This document shows positions 21,813-34,199 of a stretch of DNA of 64,000 nucleotides, in pieces. The stretch covers positions 135,780,001 through 135,844,000 of the forward strand of contig JBITNC010000001.1 of assembly GCA_050084985.1 (NCBI GenBank), in the 5' to 3' direction. The notes beneath the pieces are model-generated. The model saw only the letters and a list, made by a program, of their open reading frames with translations. It did not search any database and was not told the DNA's origin. A program made the translations under genes and the position numbers. This DNA is from Nageia nagi (Eukaryota > Pinophyta). Position 1 is the first letter of the stretch, and every line of letters starts with the position of its first letter.

Positions 21813-24800
21813 ATGATTACCAAAAGTTCAAATAAGGGCAAGGTTATCATGGTGACTTTTGAATCATCCTTTACAGAAAAAATTGAGCAACTCAACATTG
21901 ACTTCCTTTTATTGCAACAAGAATATTTTAAGAATGCACTTGGAGTAAACTAGACTGAAATGGGAATGATCAGTCACATGGATACATGGAGAGCTAATCT
22001 TAGTCACATGCTTTTGAGATTAAGGACTCTTGAAGTCCTTGAAAAAGGAAAATCTCTTACTCAATCTAGAAGAGATGTCATGATTGACCAAGGTTTGGCA
22101 TATTAGGTTCCTTATGAGTCTTTCACATGCCTTGAGCTTTTATACTCCCTAGCACATAGGCACCATCAAAAGTGGTATCAAATTGGCATGTACAAGGGCA
22201 CTAAAGAGGAATAGGCTATAGAACCTATATTTGAAGCAATGTTGGACTACTCTTTGGATTCCATTGTCTAAGCATTTGCAATTCTAGTAGATTGGACATT
22301 CCATGTGAAAAAGCAAATTGATTTAAAGAGGAAGAAATTTGATTTTTACATCAATGAGGATGAGATACTAAATTGAATTAGTGAAAGATACCAAGATAGC
22401 AAGAAATCAAAACTCTTATTGAGTTATCAAATAGCTCTTTTTGAAAGGAGAAAAGATAGGGAAGTGCTCACAAGCACTTGCAATGATTCTAGGGAAGAAG
22501 AACCAGATAGAAGTAGATGAGGCCATTGTATGCATGGTATATAATATTTTGGAGGCCCATATCTGATATGATTTCTTAGCCTTTATAACCAAATAAATTA
22601 AAATATGCCTATTCAAGATAGAGAAGTTAGACTTTAGGCATTGTTCTTACCTTTGGGGGCTTTTCATCCATCAAAATTTGGACAAGTTAGTAGAGGTAGG
22701 GCACCCAATTGAGCTCACTAGTTCTAGTGATGCTTTGGTGCCAATTGATTTGATGGTACCAATTTTGAGTAAATTACATGGGTCTTATTATGAGTTTATG
22801 GATAATTTTTATGCCACTATAGTAAAAATTTTGATTGGAAAATTCCCCAGTAGGCTATGTAAGAGAAGAGTGAGAGAGTTACAAGGAGGGAAAAAAATTG
22901 ATGATTAGTACTTCCTAAAAGACTACATCATAATAATAAGGTATGGATATTTTGATAAACCATTCTTTTTATCAAAGTATGTTACCTTCCAATTGTATTA
23001 AATAGAGATGGGTAGGCAAATCTATGCAATAGAAAATAAATAAGAGGCTAGAGGGAATTTCAAGTCCATTGTAAATATACCAGCATCTACAAAAAATTTT
23101 ACTTTATTAGAGATAGGATGTGCAAAAGCATCACTCAATTTGTTGAATAAAATTTCAAATTGAATAAGGTGGAAACTACATGGATGTATGACCCATCAAG
23201 GGATATGACCTAATTAATAAGGATGAGCAAGAAATGTTTAACATTCATGCATGATAGCAAGTCACATATTGATTATTTTGTAAATGAAATAGAACAAGAG
23301 GTAGAATTATACCCTAATTGGGAATTTATACCTTTAAATAAAGCTTATATGGCTCTAGAAGGAATAAGAAAATATAGAAACTAGGAGAATAAGAGGCAAG
23401 ATTTTTCCCTCAACCTAGAGGTCCTCACCCAAATAGAATATCTTGGGTGGGGTCCTAATAAAATTTATTATTTCATAAAATTCAAATTTGAATACACAAT
23501 CAAAATTCATCTTATTGAAGGTCAATTATTTGAAAATTTTAAATATGACAAATATTGGAAGGTAAAATATTTTAAGGATCCATTGCTTGAGTTGGGATAG
23601 CCACTCTCACATCATTTTCATGAGAAAGCCACTATAGAGGAGAGGATAGTATAGATAAGGGAAGTGGTTGTTATCATTCAAACTTTAAAGAAGGAAAAAT
23701 AGGATCCCTTGGATACCACCACTTCTTCCCAAGAACCTTCTCCTAAGAAGAAAAGAAATATTCAAACTTTGGTTCAAAAGGAGAAAAAATTGGAGAAGGA
23801 GCAAAGGCCCATCAAGAAGCCCCAATCAACCATAGAAAGGCCATAGTCACAACTAACTATCCCCTTACCTTTAAAGGTAATGGAAGAACTCCTAAGGGTG
23901 GTCATCCAAGAAGAAAAAATTCTTGATCCTAAAGAATTTAATTAACAACAAGATAGTAAAGTCAGTAATACAAAACAAACCTAGGAATAGTAGCAAGAGG
24001 AAACACTGATAGAAGAATAAATTCAAATTCAACTAGATGGTGAAGGTGTACTTGAGTCCAAAGAAGTAGCCACTATGGCACCCAGAGGAGGACTAGGAGA
24101 TGATGAGGATGATGATGATGAGTTTAAGAAAAAGGAATCTGGTCCAATGGATGACCTTGAAGAAATAGGTGGGATAATGAAGGAAGTTGAGCTTGAACTA
24201 GAGGTCCAACAATTAACTCCTCCTTAGCCATCTCAACTAGTTTAGTAAGCAAAGATACCTATTGCAAGTGAAATTATTTCTACTCATTCTTTTACTCCAA
24301 TCACCTAGCAAGAGGAAATAAAATCCATTTTTTCCATACAAATTGTAGAGCCCATTGATTGGGTAACTTTTGTCAATAAATCTCCTATGCTACCTGAGCA
24401 ACAGTTAAGAATTTTGAGGAAAGTGATAAAGATGGAAAATATTAAAATTGCTCAAATGTCTTTCAAAGAAGGACATTTGGAGCTAACTCCCATGGCTATA
24501 ATAAATGTGAATATGGAAAGTGCACCAACCATTGATCAGTATAGATTCCTTGTCAACACTTCAATGGTAGCTAAGAAGAGTCTTCAATCAATGAAGACTA
24601 AAATTGAAAAATTAAATAAAAAGGTTGATCAATATAAGAAATATTGCTCTCTTAAAGATAAAACAATAGCTGGGTTATAGAAGACTAAAAATTTGATTGT
24701 TAAGTTGGAGAAGTAGAAAATAGAGTTTGATAAGAGCATGGCTACATCAAAAGAGTAGCTAGACACTACCAATCAGATGAAAAAAGAATTGAAAGCTTAG

Positions 24801-25620
24801 GTTGTAGTGGTAGATGCTAAGAAAATCAAGCAAATTGAGGCTGAGATGCAAAGTATTAATGTAATGAATAAGATTCTATCAAAAGATGATGCAAAGCTAC
24901 TATTATAATGAAAAATTTTGGAAAATACTTAGCAGAGCAAGTAAGTGACAAAATGATAACATTATCTCATTTGCACCTTCTCAAAGAATAAGTAATCTAG
25001 GCCATTAAAAAATTTCATACTCAATGTGCTCTCCATAAGCAAACTCTGGACATATCCAAGAAAGTGTTAAAGAGGATGTAAGTTTGATTGAGGATTCTAA
25101 TTGAAAAAGAGTTCGCAATGGTCTCCCTAAGGCCTAAGTATTCTTATTAGAAAAGAATCCAAGAAATTTGTGATCTCCAAAGCTTGGTATTCAATATGGA
25201 TTTAAATAAACACCAACTCATAACAAAGTTGGGATTTGTTAATAAATTCTTTGGTTGAAATAAAAGCTCGTAAAATATGAGAAGAAGAGAATGTACAAGG
25301 TAATGTTGCCAATTGGGTAGCCAATACCATTCAATTTTTGGAGTATTCTTTTTTGAGAAACAAATCTTAGATTTACAGCAAATAAGTGAATTAGCTCAGG
25401 AAGCCATTGAAAATTTTTGCATGCTAAAAAGTTAAATAGTAGCCTAGAAGAGTTCAAGTAAGACACTAAGAAGATCAAGCAATGCCTCATCCTCTCATAG
25501 CTTAATTATAAAGAGTTTAGTGAAATCAATAAAAAGATGCAAGCTTTCCTCTCATAAGATATGATGGTTATAATTGAAACTACAACCAAATCTTCTTCAA
25601 GACCAAGATAAGTCATTGAG
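21813..25620 (+). pseudogene. Long extra ORF of element D, unknown function
   Basis: From ATG at 21813 a coding-like reading of over 1200 codons runs downstream of integrase on the same strand, interrupted by many stops (largely TAG) and shifting to another frame at about 22.65-23.15 kb before returning. The N-terminal part looks globular (ELLYSLAHRHHQKWYQIGMY; FVNEIEQEVELYPNWEF). The middle is basic and Pro-rich, then acidic (GDDEDDDDEFKKKE near 24095), and the end is a Lys/Glu coiled coil (24387-24900). I recognise no domain. Element F carries a related reading at 45872-48100, which argues that it belongs to this element type. Confidence 0.6.
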
Positions 25621-26174
25621 AGCAACAGTTAACTAGTTCTTTTCTCCAGCAGGCAAAGATCCCTGAGAGCCATCAGAAGATTGTATTTCTCTAAAATAAT
25701 ACTCAATATTTTGGTAATCTTACTATTATTTATTATTTATTATTTCATTTTCCTCAATACCCAAAAGCTATGTATATAAGACTACCTAGGAAATCACCAT
25801 TCTTTTAGAGTCTTCATGTCTTGTATTATTTAAACTTTTCCCCTTTTTCACTTTCCTATTCTTTAGAGTGTTGAGAACTATTTTGTAAATAAATCCATTT
25901 AAAATTTTTGTCTTTCTTCAATACTCAGGTAATATGTAAACAACATCACCCATAGATTATATCAAAACACTTGTGTAAATTTTGTATTCTTTTACTCTTT
26001 AATAATCAATAGTCTAGAATACCCAAAAATCATGTCATCTTCTCCAAATGCACCCAATAAGTCATGTATCAAAAATGCTTGGAATCATAATTGTTGGCTT
26101 AGAGTCTTTAGGAATCATTAACATGAAGCCCCAAGATTTGTATATATATGCAAAGTTCAACCTTTAAAAAATGT
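25621..26174 (+). other. Noncoding, AT-rich
   Basis: No gene and no repeat that I can support. Lies between the extra ORF and the tandem array of element D. Confidence 0.5.
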
Positions 26175-26835
26175 AAACAGAGCCTAGAGATTTCAAAGCA
26201 TGACATCACAATTATCAATCAAAGTAAGCGGGTCTTGGAGTGGATAGTAGGTGCTACAAATTCTTGAAGATCACAAATAGTGCTCAACAATTTTAGAATA
26301 TGACATCACACATTTTTGTGAAAATCAACAAGTCCTAGAGAAAATAAAGTTATTAGTAGAGCCCAAGGATTTTTGAAGATAACATCACACATTTTTGTGA
26401 AAATCAATGGGTTTTAGAGAAAATAAAGTTATCAGTAGAGCCCATGGATTTCTGAAGATGATGTCACACATTTTTGTGAAAATTAATAATTCCCAAAGAA
26501 AATAAAATTATTAGTAGAGCTCAAGGATTTTTGAAAATGATGTCACATATTTTTGTGAAAATTAATGAGTCTCAAAGAAAACAAAATTATTAGTAGAGCC
26601 CTAGGATTTCTAAAGATGATGTCACACATTTTTGTGAAAATTAATAGGTCTCAGAGAAAACAAAATTACCAATAGAACCCAAGGATTTTAGTGGATGATG
26701 TCACACTTTTTTGTGAAAATCAATGGGTCTTAGAGAAATCAAGATGTAAATAGTACCTAAAGATTTCAGGAGATGATGTCACACTTTTTTGTGAAAATCA
26801 ATGGGTCCTAAAGAAAACTAGATCATCAACAAAGC
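26175..26835 (+). repeat. Tandem array, 79-bp period, eight units
   Basis: The core TGATGTCACACATTTTTGTG with close variants starts at 26201, 26301, 26380, 26459, 26538, 26617, 26696 and 26774. The first spacing is 100 bp, the next five are exactly 79 and the last is 78. Each core contains an inverted repeat TCACA/TGTGA, and each unit also carries AGTAGAGCCCAAGGATTT-like sequence. It lies in the 3' noncoding part of element D, a position known to breed satellites in plant gypsy elements. Confidence 0.93.
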
Positions 26836-27218
26836 TCAAAAGAAGAACATAAAGCCTACCCAGAAAATAGAAGAGTAATGTATGAGAAAAAACACTCGAG
26901 TCCACTTCATCTTAAGTGTTTGACCCCTGAGTCCCTATTAATGTGTCAACACCAACTCATTTCCACATAACAATGGTAGTTCTTCTTAATCTAAGCAAAC
27001 ATAATATCTACCAACCAACATTACTCTGATTACTGACATCCATAGTATACATCATGAAGGTTGCACAAAAGTATATGGAGGCTAATAAAATAGATAATCA
27101 AATATTACCAATCAACATGCACTCAAATAACTATTCAATCTACCACAATACCACTTTTAATTAGCAACAACACTAAACTCAATTAGCTATAGGGTTCTGG
27201 AAGGAATAGTCAATGACA

Positions 27219-27640
27219 TGTTAGAAAAATTGTAGCTCTATGAACATGGTTGACTAGAAGTTACAAATCCCTAGAAGATCTAGAAAATCTAGATAGTTAA
27301 TATTGATTTAAATTTGTATATTGTACAATCTAACACAATTGTAACATTTATGTAAATAACACTATTATAGTTGTTTCATTCAATACTAGTAATAATGTAT
27401 GTTTAATGAGATCCAACCACCAAATAGGGAAGGAAGTTGTATAAATAGCTAAGTTTTAGAAGTTAGAAAGGTTGGAAATTCTAAAAACTTTTCTTGATTT
27501 GTAAGAGCAATTCACACATGATAATACAAATAAATAATACTTTTCCCTCTTGTAACAAAAGTGGCTGTTATTACTTTTGTGAATGTTATGTATGAAATGT
27601 TTATTTCAAATTATGGCTGTGCATTGTGATTGCGAGACCC
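27219..27640 (+). repeat. Candidate LTR, possibly the 3' LTR of element D
   Basis: Begins TGTTAGAAAAATTG and contains GTATAAATAG (about 27437-27446) followed about 90 bp later by AATAAATAAT, the TATA-to-polyadenylation layout of an LTR. No second copy is in the window and no clear polypurine tract precedes it. The end is not resolved; the following 27640-27920 holds no gene. Confidence 0.35.
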
Positions 27641-27934
27641 CAAGTTTGAGGTAATTTACTATTCTTGATCTTGGATATGGATTGTTACCTATACTTCAAT
27701 GCCTAGGTTGTAAATTTCCCATTTTAGTTTTCATTTATTTATCTCTTTCCTATTACTCTTTACCTTTTTTATCTCTTTTCTATTACTTTTGACCTCAAAT
27801 ATAGATAGGAGCCAGCATGTAACCTGAAGATTGAATAGAATATTTATATGAGTGCATTCCCACCACCTTCAATATTCTTTCAAGGAATCTATTATTATGT
27901 GAAGTGGAGAACATGACCAAACCAAACCCTTGAG

Positions 27935-29818
27935 GTTACACTATATCGATCAATAGTAACTTGGTTTGCTTATGGCCTAGGTTGAGTTGGATTAGAATTG
28001 CCACCATAATTATGGGTCTTTTGAGTATTATTATTATTCTTTTTTCTAAGCTTTTATTTCACCCTCTTGAATCTTCACCTCTTTGATGATCTTTGCTTGA
28101 GCTAAAGCATCTTCAAAGGTAAGGTGCCTTTGAATTTGTAGGATAGAAGAGATGTGCTTATTGCAACTCCTAGAGAATAGCTTGACCTACTCCTCTTAGG
28201 GAAAGCTATACGGCATGTCAGTTACAACTTCTCTCCAACAAGACACATAATATGATATAGAATCATCATAAAATTGGGATAACATAATCAAATTCATGAT
28301 GGAATCTCTCTTTCTTATGTTTATCCCAATGTGATCTAGAAACGAATTAGCCAATTGCTCAAAGGAGAAGATATTACATTATGGCAAGTTGTTATACTAA
28401 TTTAAGGCTTCACCCACCAAAGTCATGGGAAAGGTCCTTAACATGAGAATGTCATCATTAGCTATGATATAGCATGAATACTTGAAGTGCCTTATATGTT
28501 CTCTAGGATCCTCCTTCCCCTTAAACTTATCCATATTTGGAACCTCAAACTTTTAAGGAAAATTCCTTATAGGAACAAATGGATGGATTGGTTAATTACA
28601 ACTAGATCAATAACATGACTTGGAATTACCTTGATTATTAATCCTTTGCTCCATATCTTGTAACTTATTAAGAATCTCATCATGAGGAATGGATAGAGGA
28701 AAGGTTCCAGCAACCTGATAGCCTAGATATTGATATGATTAATTATGTTTCTAGGTGTTGTAGGCTCTTATTGATAGGATAAATAAGGTTGGTCAACCAT
28801 AGCAACTTGGGGAGGGGTTGCAATCCTTAATATTTATGGATTAACATTTACCTTTTGCTCTTGATAGATGCCCATACATTATGCAAATCATTTAGGCCTT
28901 TTGAAACCTATACCACTCCTCAGACATTTGGGCTCTCTCCTCATCATCATGGTGAGGAGCACTTGATGGTATCAAAGTGGAGTGTTCAATTTGTGGATGT
29001 GAAGATTGGACCAAAGGGTCCACATGAGAAATTAATGGAGCTTGAGGCAAGGTTGATGAAACTTGTTGAACTTGGCTAGAAGGCCAAGGAGGAGGAAAAA
29101 AAGTAGACCAATTTCTTCTTTCCATCTCATCTTGGAAGAGAATCTTATGGGCCTTTATCTTCTATAAAGTGGTATCAAGAGAATACAGAGGCTCATGTGG
29201 TGGAGGTTTAATGGAGGAAGAAGGCATGTTGGATGGTGGAGGATTGTAATAAATGACACTATAAGGATTAGGAAGGGTGTAATTATTTTGGTTATGTAAT
29301 GAAGTTACCATAGTGACAACATGAGGAAAGGAAGGAGGAGAAAAGGGTTGTGACACCCCTATCTCTTCTTCCAAGGGAGGTAGTGGATTGTCCAAGGGTT
29401 GGCTTTCCATGTTAGCAATATGGGGATATGGAGGCCTAAAATCCAAAGGTTTTTTAGCCTTAAATTTATAGAAAAGTTCTTGTATATGAGGATCACTCAA
29501 GAAGAGTTATTTATTGGTAGGAGGGTCATCATGAATAGATTCCACATGGTGTGGAGAGCTAGCATCACCATACAAAGGATTCGTACATAGACTTGCTTGT
29601 AAGTCTTTATGAAATTGTGGATCCTCTTGAAGGTGAGGGATGATGACATGTCTAGATGGAGAATATGGGATATAAGATGGTTGAGATACATGAAGTGAAG
29701 GTGGTTGAGACACATGAGGTGAAGGTAGTTGAGAAGGTGGGTTGGATTGTGAAGATCTAGTTTGTCTAGCCTTAAATTATGCTCTAGTATCAATTGAACT
29801 ATGGGATTTATATTCCAT
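27935..29818 (-). pseudogene. gag: gag of element G
   Basis: From ATG at 29818 (MEYKSHSS) the product starts with a Ser/Pro/His-rich region with repeated VSQP and PSxHV pieces (29507-29760), a long Pro-rich linker (29162-29500), EEWYRFQKA near 28892, and then the gag domain: MDKFKGKEDPREHIRHFKYS, LRTFPMTLVGEALN, QLANSFLDHIGINI, IQRHLTFEDALAQA. This matches gag of C and A in order and wording (EDPKEHLR, MTLAGQALDWYN). Stops and at least one shift interrupt it. The reading fades near 27.93 kb before any knuckle or protease. Confidence 0.78.
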
Positions 29819-31278
29819 ACTAGGAACATAAATAAATACTTAAACAAAAAATATAGCATAAAATAAAATTTTCCAATGGTGTCACACAAGTGAAAGAAAA
29901 CAAACATAAAGCCTAAAATTTTATTATGATCTTCTTTAATGAAAATTAAGGCACACAACCCTAAGATGATCTCTTTAAGACATAATTCCTATATGCAAGA
30001 TAGAAATAGTGTGAAAGATAGTAATAGTAATTATCTTATCTAGTTTCTTCTTATCCAATTAGGATGATTATCTTGTTAATGAGATAAATTTTAAATATAA
30101 TTGTAAATTCTAATTCTTTTTAATTTTCCTAGAGAAGAGTCTAGTCAAGTGTTTTTGGGTAAGGACCAATCTCTAGGGGTGTGAATCATTTTACAAGGGT
30201 ACTCAAGTACCTCTATTGAATGCTTACCAATAGAGGGGGATCCAACCTTGGTGATGAAATCCAAGTATGGGTTAGGTCATGATGATGAAATCCACGTGTC
30301 CTAGATACTCCCTAGGATTGTGAGGACTTTAATGCAATTACAATAAAGAAATATATGCAATGCAACTAAATGTATGCAAGATGCAACTAATCTCTTCAAT
30401 ATTTTCCTTTTCCTTTCTAAAGAAAAAAATGATTTTAAAAATAAAAGCACTCCCATCCAAGGATTATTTTGATTTTACTAATACAAGAAAGAGAATAAGA
30501 TAAAAATTTTATTTTCGATTTTCTTTTCCTTTCACTAGAAAAATAAAGTAAGGTAAAGAAAAAATAATGATCCTAGGATACACATAGCATAAAAAACCTA
30601 ACTTGAATCATGAAAAAAGTGGGATATAGGGCTAAACTATCCCACTCTAAGGATCATAGAACAGATAATAGTAGCAACTACTGGACCAATCAAAACAATT
30701 GGCCAATTGATCATAATGGTACCTAAAGAATTTTAAAATTTGAATTAAAAGCAACAAATAAAATATTAAATGTACAACCTAAGAGTTAAAATGATAGTAG
30801 GGTAATACTATCACCTAGTTATAGGGCAAAAAATATATGATATAGACTAGATCGATATAGACTAGATGAGCTAGAAAAGAGGAGCTAGCTAGGTAAAAAT
30901 AAGCTAATAGTTTGAGCATCTGGACCCTAATTGATCTACTAAATGCCAATAGACTCTATCAACTGGTCTATAGTGAACTAGCTACTATTATGATAACTTT
31001 CATACTTCAAGAGTTTTAGGGTTTCTTCCAATATTGTTCAAGAATGTTCCTTGAAAAAATTAGACTAAGTATACAAAAAAATTCCTAAAATATAGGAAGA
31101 GAGGGTTAAATATAACAATTAAAAACAAGGAGAAAGAGATGTAAAACTCCTCTATGATTGCAAATCTTGGACCAAGGCAAGTCCCACTATGATCTCCAAT
31201 TTGTAAGCTTCCAATAGGGGGTGAAAGGGAGCTAAGGCAACCCAACACTTTGGGTCCCTCCCCTCTACAAAAGGCCCA
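29819..31278 (-). other. Leader region of element G
   Basis: Between the candidate LTR end and gag I see no gene. The sequence is AT-rich with short direct repeats such as GATATAGACTAGAT (about 30839-30865). A candidate primer-binding region follows the LTR end on the minus strand (TGGGCCTTTTGTAGAGG, 31262-31278). Confidence 0.45.
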
Positions 31279-32204
31279 TGCTACAATGTCTAAAATATTA
31301 CTTGAAATATGATTAGATAGTGATAATAAATAAAATTAAGAGAAGATTTAGAGTATTTTCCTTTTCTTATAGAATACCCAAGACTCCAAATAACCTATAA
31401 ATAAGACACAAAAGGAGGCTTCTAATTTTTAGGTTCTTGAGACCCTAGAACCATGCAAACATAGCTAGTGAGCTTGTAAGCCTCCAAACCTTGAATCAAC
31501 AAGGCATTAGAAAATAGCACAATGCCTAAAATGCAAGGTAGAATAAGATTAAAATAGACTAACTAAAAACAACAACTAAACTAAGCTATCCTAAACTAAG
31601 TATATGAGAGACTAGCCTAGAAAATACTAGCATGCAACCATGCACCAAATAACAATAATAACCCAAAAGGATATATGATTAAGCTCTTGGATGTCTCCTC
31701 AAAAACTTGCAAAAACACTCAAAATAATGGTTAGTACCATACAATAAAAACCAAATATGTTACCCAAGGTCTCTTACAAGATGAGGAAAAAAATCCTCTT
31801 TTTATTTCCTTTAAAAGTGATGGGTGAAGCTCCAAATAGAAGGTTCTTGGCCAAAATCTTGAATGGACAATTCTAATTGTGTAGGATAAAAAGAAGTCAT
31901 GGGTTTCCCATTGTGCTAAGTGAGTGAGTGTTGGAAAAAGATAATTTTGAATTAACTTTTATATAACACTAGCTAGTGGGCCAGTTAGGATTTTGATCTA
32001 ACTAATCAACTGATCCCTTAACTAGTCTGCTAGTTAGGGTCCAAAGTGGCAAAGTAGTAACAAAGGCTTAAGTTACCAAAATTGACCATGAAAATAAGGT
32101 TGAGATAGTATGGAGGGCTTATGATATCATGATGAACTAAATGAAAGGTAAAATCATTACAAATCATCTAAGGTAGATGAATAAATGATTTTGAGGTGTC
32201 TACA
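31279..32204 (-). repeat. 5' LTR of element G (inferred limits)
   Basis: On the minus strand it starts TGTAGACACC at 32204, has a TATA-like TATATAAAA at about 31957-31965, and is taken to end TGTAGCA at 31279, just before a TGG that could open a primer-binding site. The start is firm from homology to the A, C and E LTR starts; the end is a guess because no second copy exists here. Confidence 0.5.
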
Positions 32205-33870
32205 AGTGTAGAGCTTGTAATGATCCTCATGTACAAAAATCAAGTACAATAGTCAAACATCAAACTAAGTTGGAAATGAATGATGGATTTAGTACAAACT
32301 ATTATGTGGATGAAGGAGCATTTGAGGTAAATCTCATGACTTTTTTAGAACCTACTAATGAATTTATTGAAATAAGGCCTACAATCAAGTAATTTCATCC
32401 TCAAAAGTAGATTCAATCTCATCTAGCTAATCCTATTCAATCACCATCTACATCTTTTTCTAAATTACCATAAAAAGACCTTTAGGCAAATTTATGACTA
32501 CTGATAAAATTTTACTGAAAAAACAAGTTCTAGAGAAATAAGCTACTTAGCCTTCTTCTTCAAAAAAAATCAAGAAATAGAGAAAGCAACCAAAATATTT
32601 AGGTTCCCAGCTTTGATTAAGGCCCAGAGAGAAGAAGCTACTCATTCTTACTTCAAAAATATAGAAGAGATTTTTTCTTATATAGTTCCATATAACATAG
32701 TGGATGAACTAAAGAGAATACCATTAAGAGCATCACTCTTCAATGTATTATGTATTATTAGATAAATTGACTTACTTAAGACAATAATGTTAATCCAAAA
32801 TAAAGGAGATGATGGTTGAAATTGTAATCTAGACATAGCTGCTAAATTACTAGGTATACGAAAAGATAGACCACCTCCTTTTTATATCACCTTTGAATTA
32901 GAAAGTCATTTTTCATAATTGTATGATATATTTAGAGGCTATTATGATAGTAATACCTAAAAAAGTGTTTTATTTCATTGAATTTACTTACACTAGAGAT
33001 TATATTGGACTTCTTCAGTTGGATGGTACAAATGTTAAAATATTAGGTATAGTAAAATATGTTCCAATGAATCTACATAGATATCCAAGACTTTTAGTTA
33101 TCCAAGATTTTATAGTTGTTGGCCTTCCTCCAATGTTTGATTTATGTATATCAAAAGAATTTACATTCAAATTAGGAGGGTACTTAACTATGGATTATTC
33201 CCATATGTCAATTTATTTTTAGAAAAAAATGTTCAATGTTGTATGTAAGCTTGTGATATATTTTTTCACTAAAAACTACCTCATATTAACATGATAAATG
33301 AGTAGGTTATGTTGAAAAATGTTGTTGAAGAGGAATTAGACTTAGTTGATTTAGTTTCTAAACATATGATTAATCAAATTAAAAGTAAGGGTATGGGAAA
33401 TTATGTGATTATTGAAGATATGAAAAATGTACCATCCCTAATAATTTAGGAACTAAGGGAAAAAGAATTATTGAACATGTATTTTGATGGTGCAAAGTCT
33501 AAAATGGAGCCAACATTGGGGTAGTTTTGAGATCCTTCTCAAGTGAAACTAAGAGGTATTATTTTATATTTACATGGAGTTATATTGATAATGTAGTGGA
33601 ATATGAATCCCTATGCTTAGAGCTTGAATAAGCAACAAAGTTGAAAATTAAATATTTGATATTTTTTTATGATTGTGAATTGGTTATTAATCAAGTGATT
33701 GATAAATGTTCTGCTAAATATCATTATTTGAAGAAGTATATAAATAGTATATAAGACTTATGAGAGAGATTTAATGCTCTAAATCTTACTACATTCCTTA
33801 GATATCAAAATAATCAAGCTAATACCTTAGCTTAGAAAGGATCAAATTTTGATCCTACACATCACTAGGT
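32205..33870 (+). pseudogene. gag/protease remnant and upstream RNase H-like domain of element F
   Basis: The reading starts inside gag-protease and holds an open stretch 32923-33222 (RLLVIQDFIVVGLPPMFDLC, FTFKLGGYLTMDYSHM) that corresponds to the protease C-terminal part of D (CLSTEFTTKLEGYLA). At 33477 an RNase H-like domain begins with MYFDGAKSK, with VEYESL for the Glu, YDCELVI for the next Asp and NQANTLA for the last motif, again Asn. It precedes the RT at 34.4 kb. One shift separates protease and RNase H; several stops. Confidence 0.68.
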
Positions 33871-34199
33871 AAAGAGGAAGGGCATTCAGTTGATCTTCAA
33901 ACCTTCTATTCCTAAAAAATGACTATTTTTTTTTAGGTTTTTGATAATTATGGGGATATTAAATCTTTCTTGGCTACTCAAATGTTATGCTCTAACAACC
34001 AAGAGTTACTTATTGAAACATTTATATAAGAAGACATTGGACAATTAAAAAATAATACCTCACCCAAAGGTGTTATTTATTTTGAATACCTCTTTAAGAT
34101 AGATGATCAAACAAGATATGGAAACATTTTGGCTTCTCTTAAGAACTTTAAGAAGTTAGAAATAGCTCCCACTAAGATTGTTAAGGTTGGTATAAAGAA

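Larger units (their letters stand above)
14933..27920 (+). mobile_element. Element D: decayed gypsy-type element with an RNase H domain before RT and a long extra ORF
   Basis: Order read from the sequence: gag (14999 on), protease, RNase H-like domain, RT, second RNase H, integrase (split by a solo LTR), noncoding gap, long extra ORF, 79-bp tandem array, LTR-like sequence. Gag, protease and the first RNase H lie in one reading frame (frame 2 of the window), so the unusual order is original to the polyprotein and not a shuffled fragment. Element F shows the same order. The right boundary near 27.9 kb is approximate. Confidence 0.75.
27930..32204 (-). mobile_element. Element G: 5' LTR, leader and gag fragment of a Tat-type element
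   Basis: On the minus strand an LTR starting TGTAGACACCTC (end at 32204) is followed by a long leader and a gag gene that breaks off near 27.93 kb. There is no pol and no left LTR, so the element is truncated. The LTR start is the same as in A/C and close to E (TGTAGATACCTA). On its right it abuts the gag/protease remnant of element F. Confidence 0.7.

Noticed and set aside
26175-26835. Regular repeats considered as a CRISPR array
   Set aside because: Units are 79 bp head-to-tail with no unique spacers, and the context is a plant retrotransposon.
28855-29079. Plus-strand ORF of 74 codons
   Set aside because: Antisense to the gag of element G, which carries the recognisable motifs on the minus strand.
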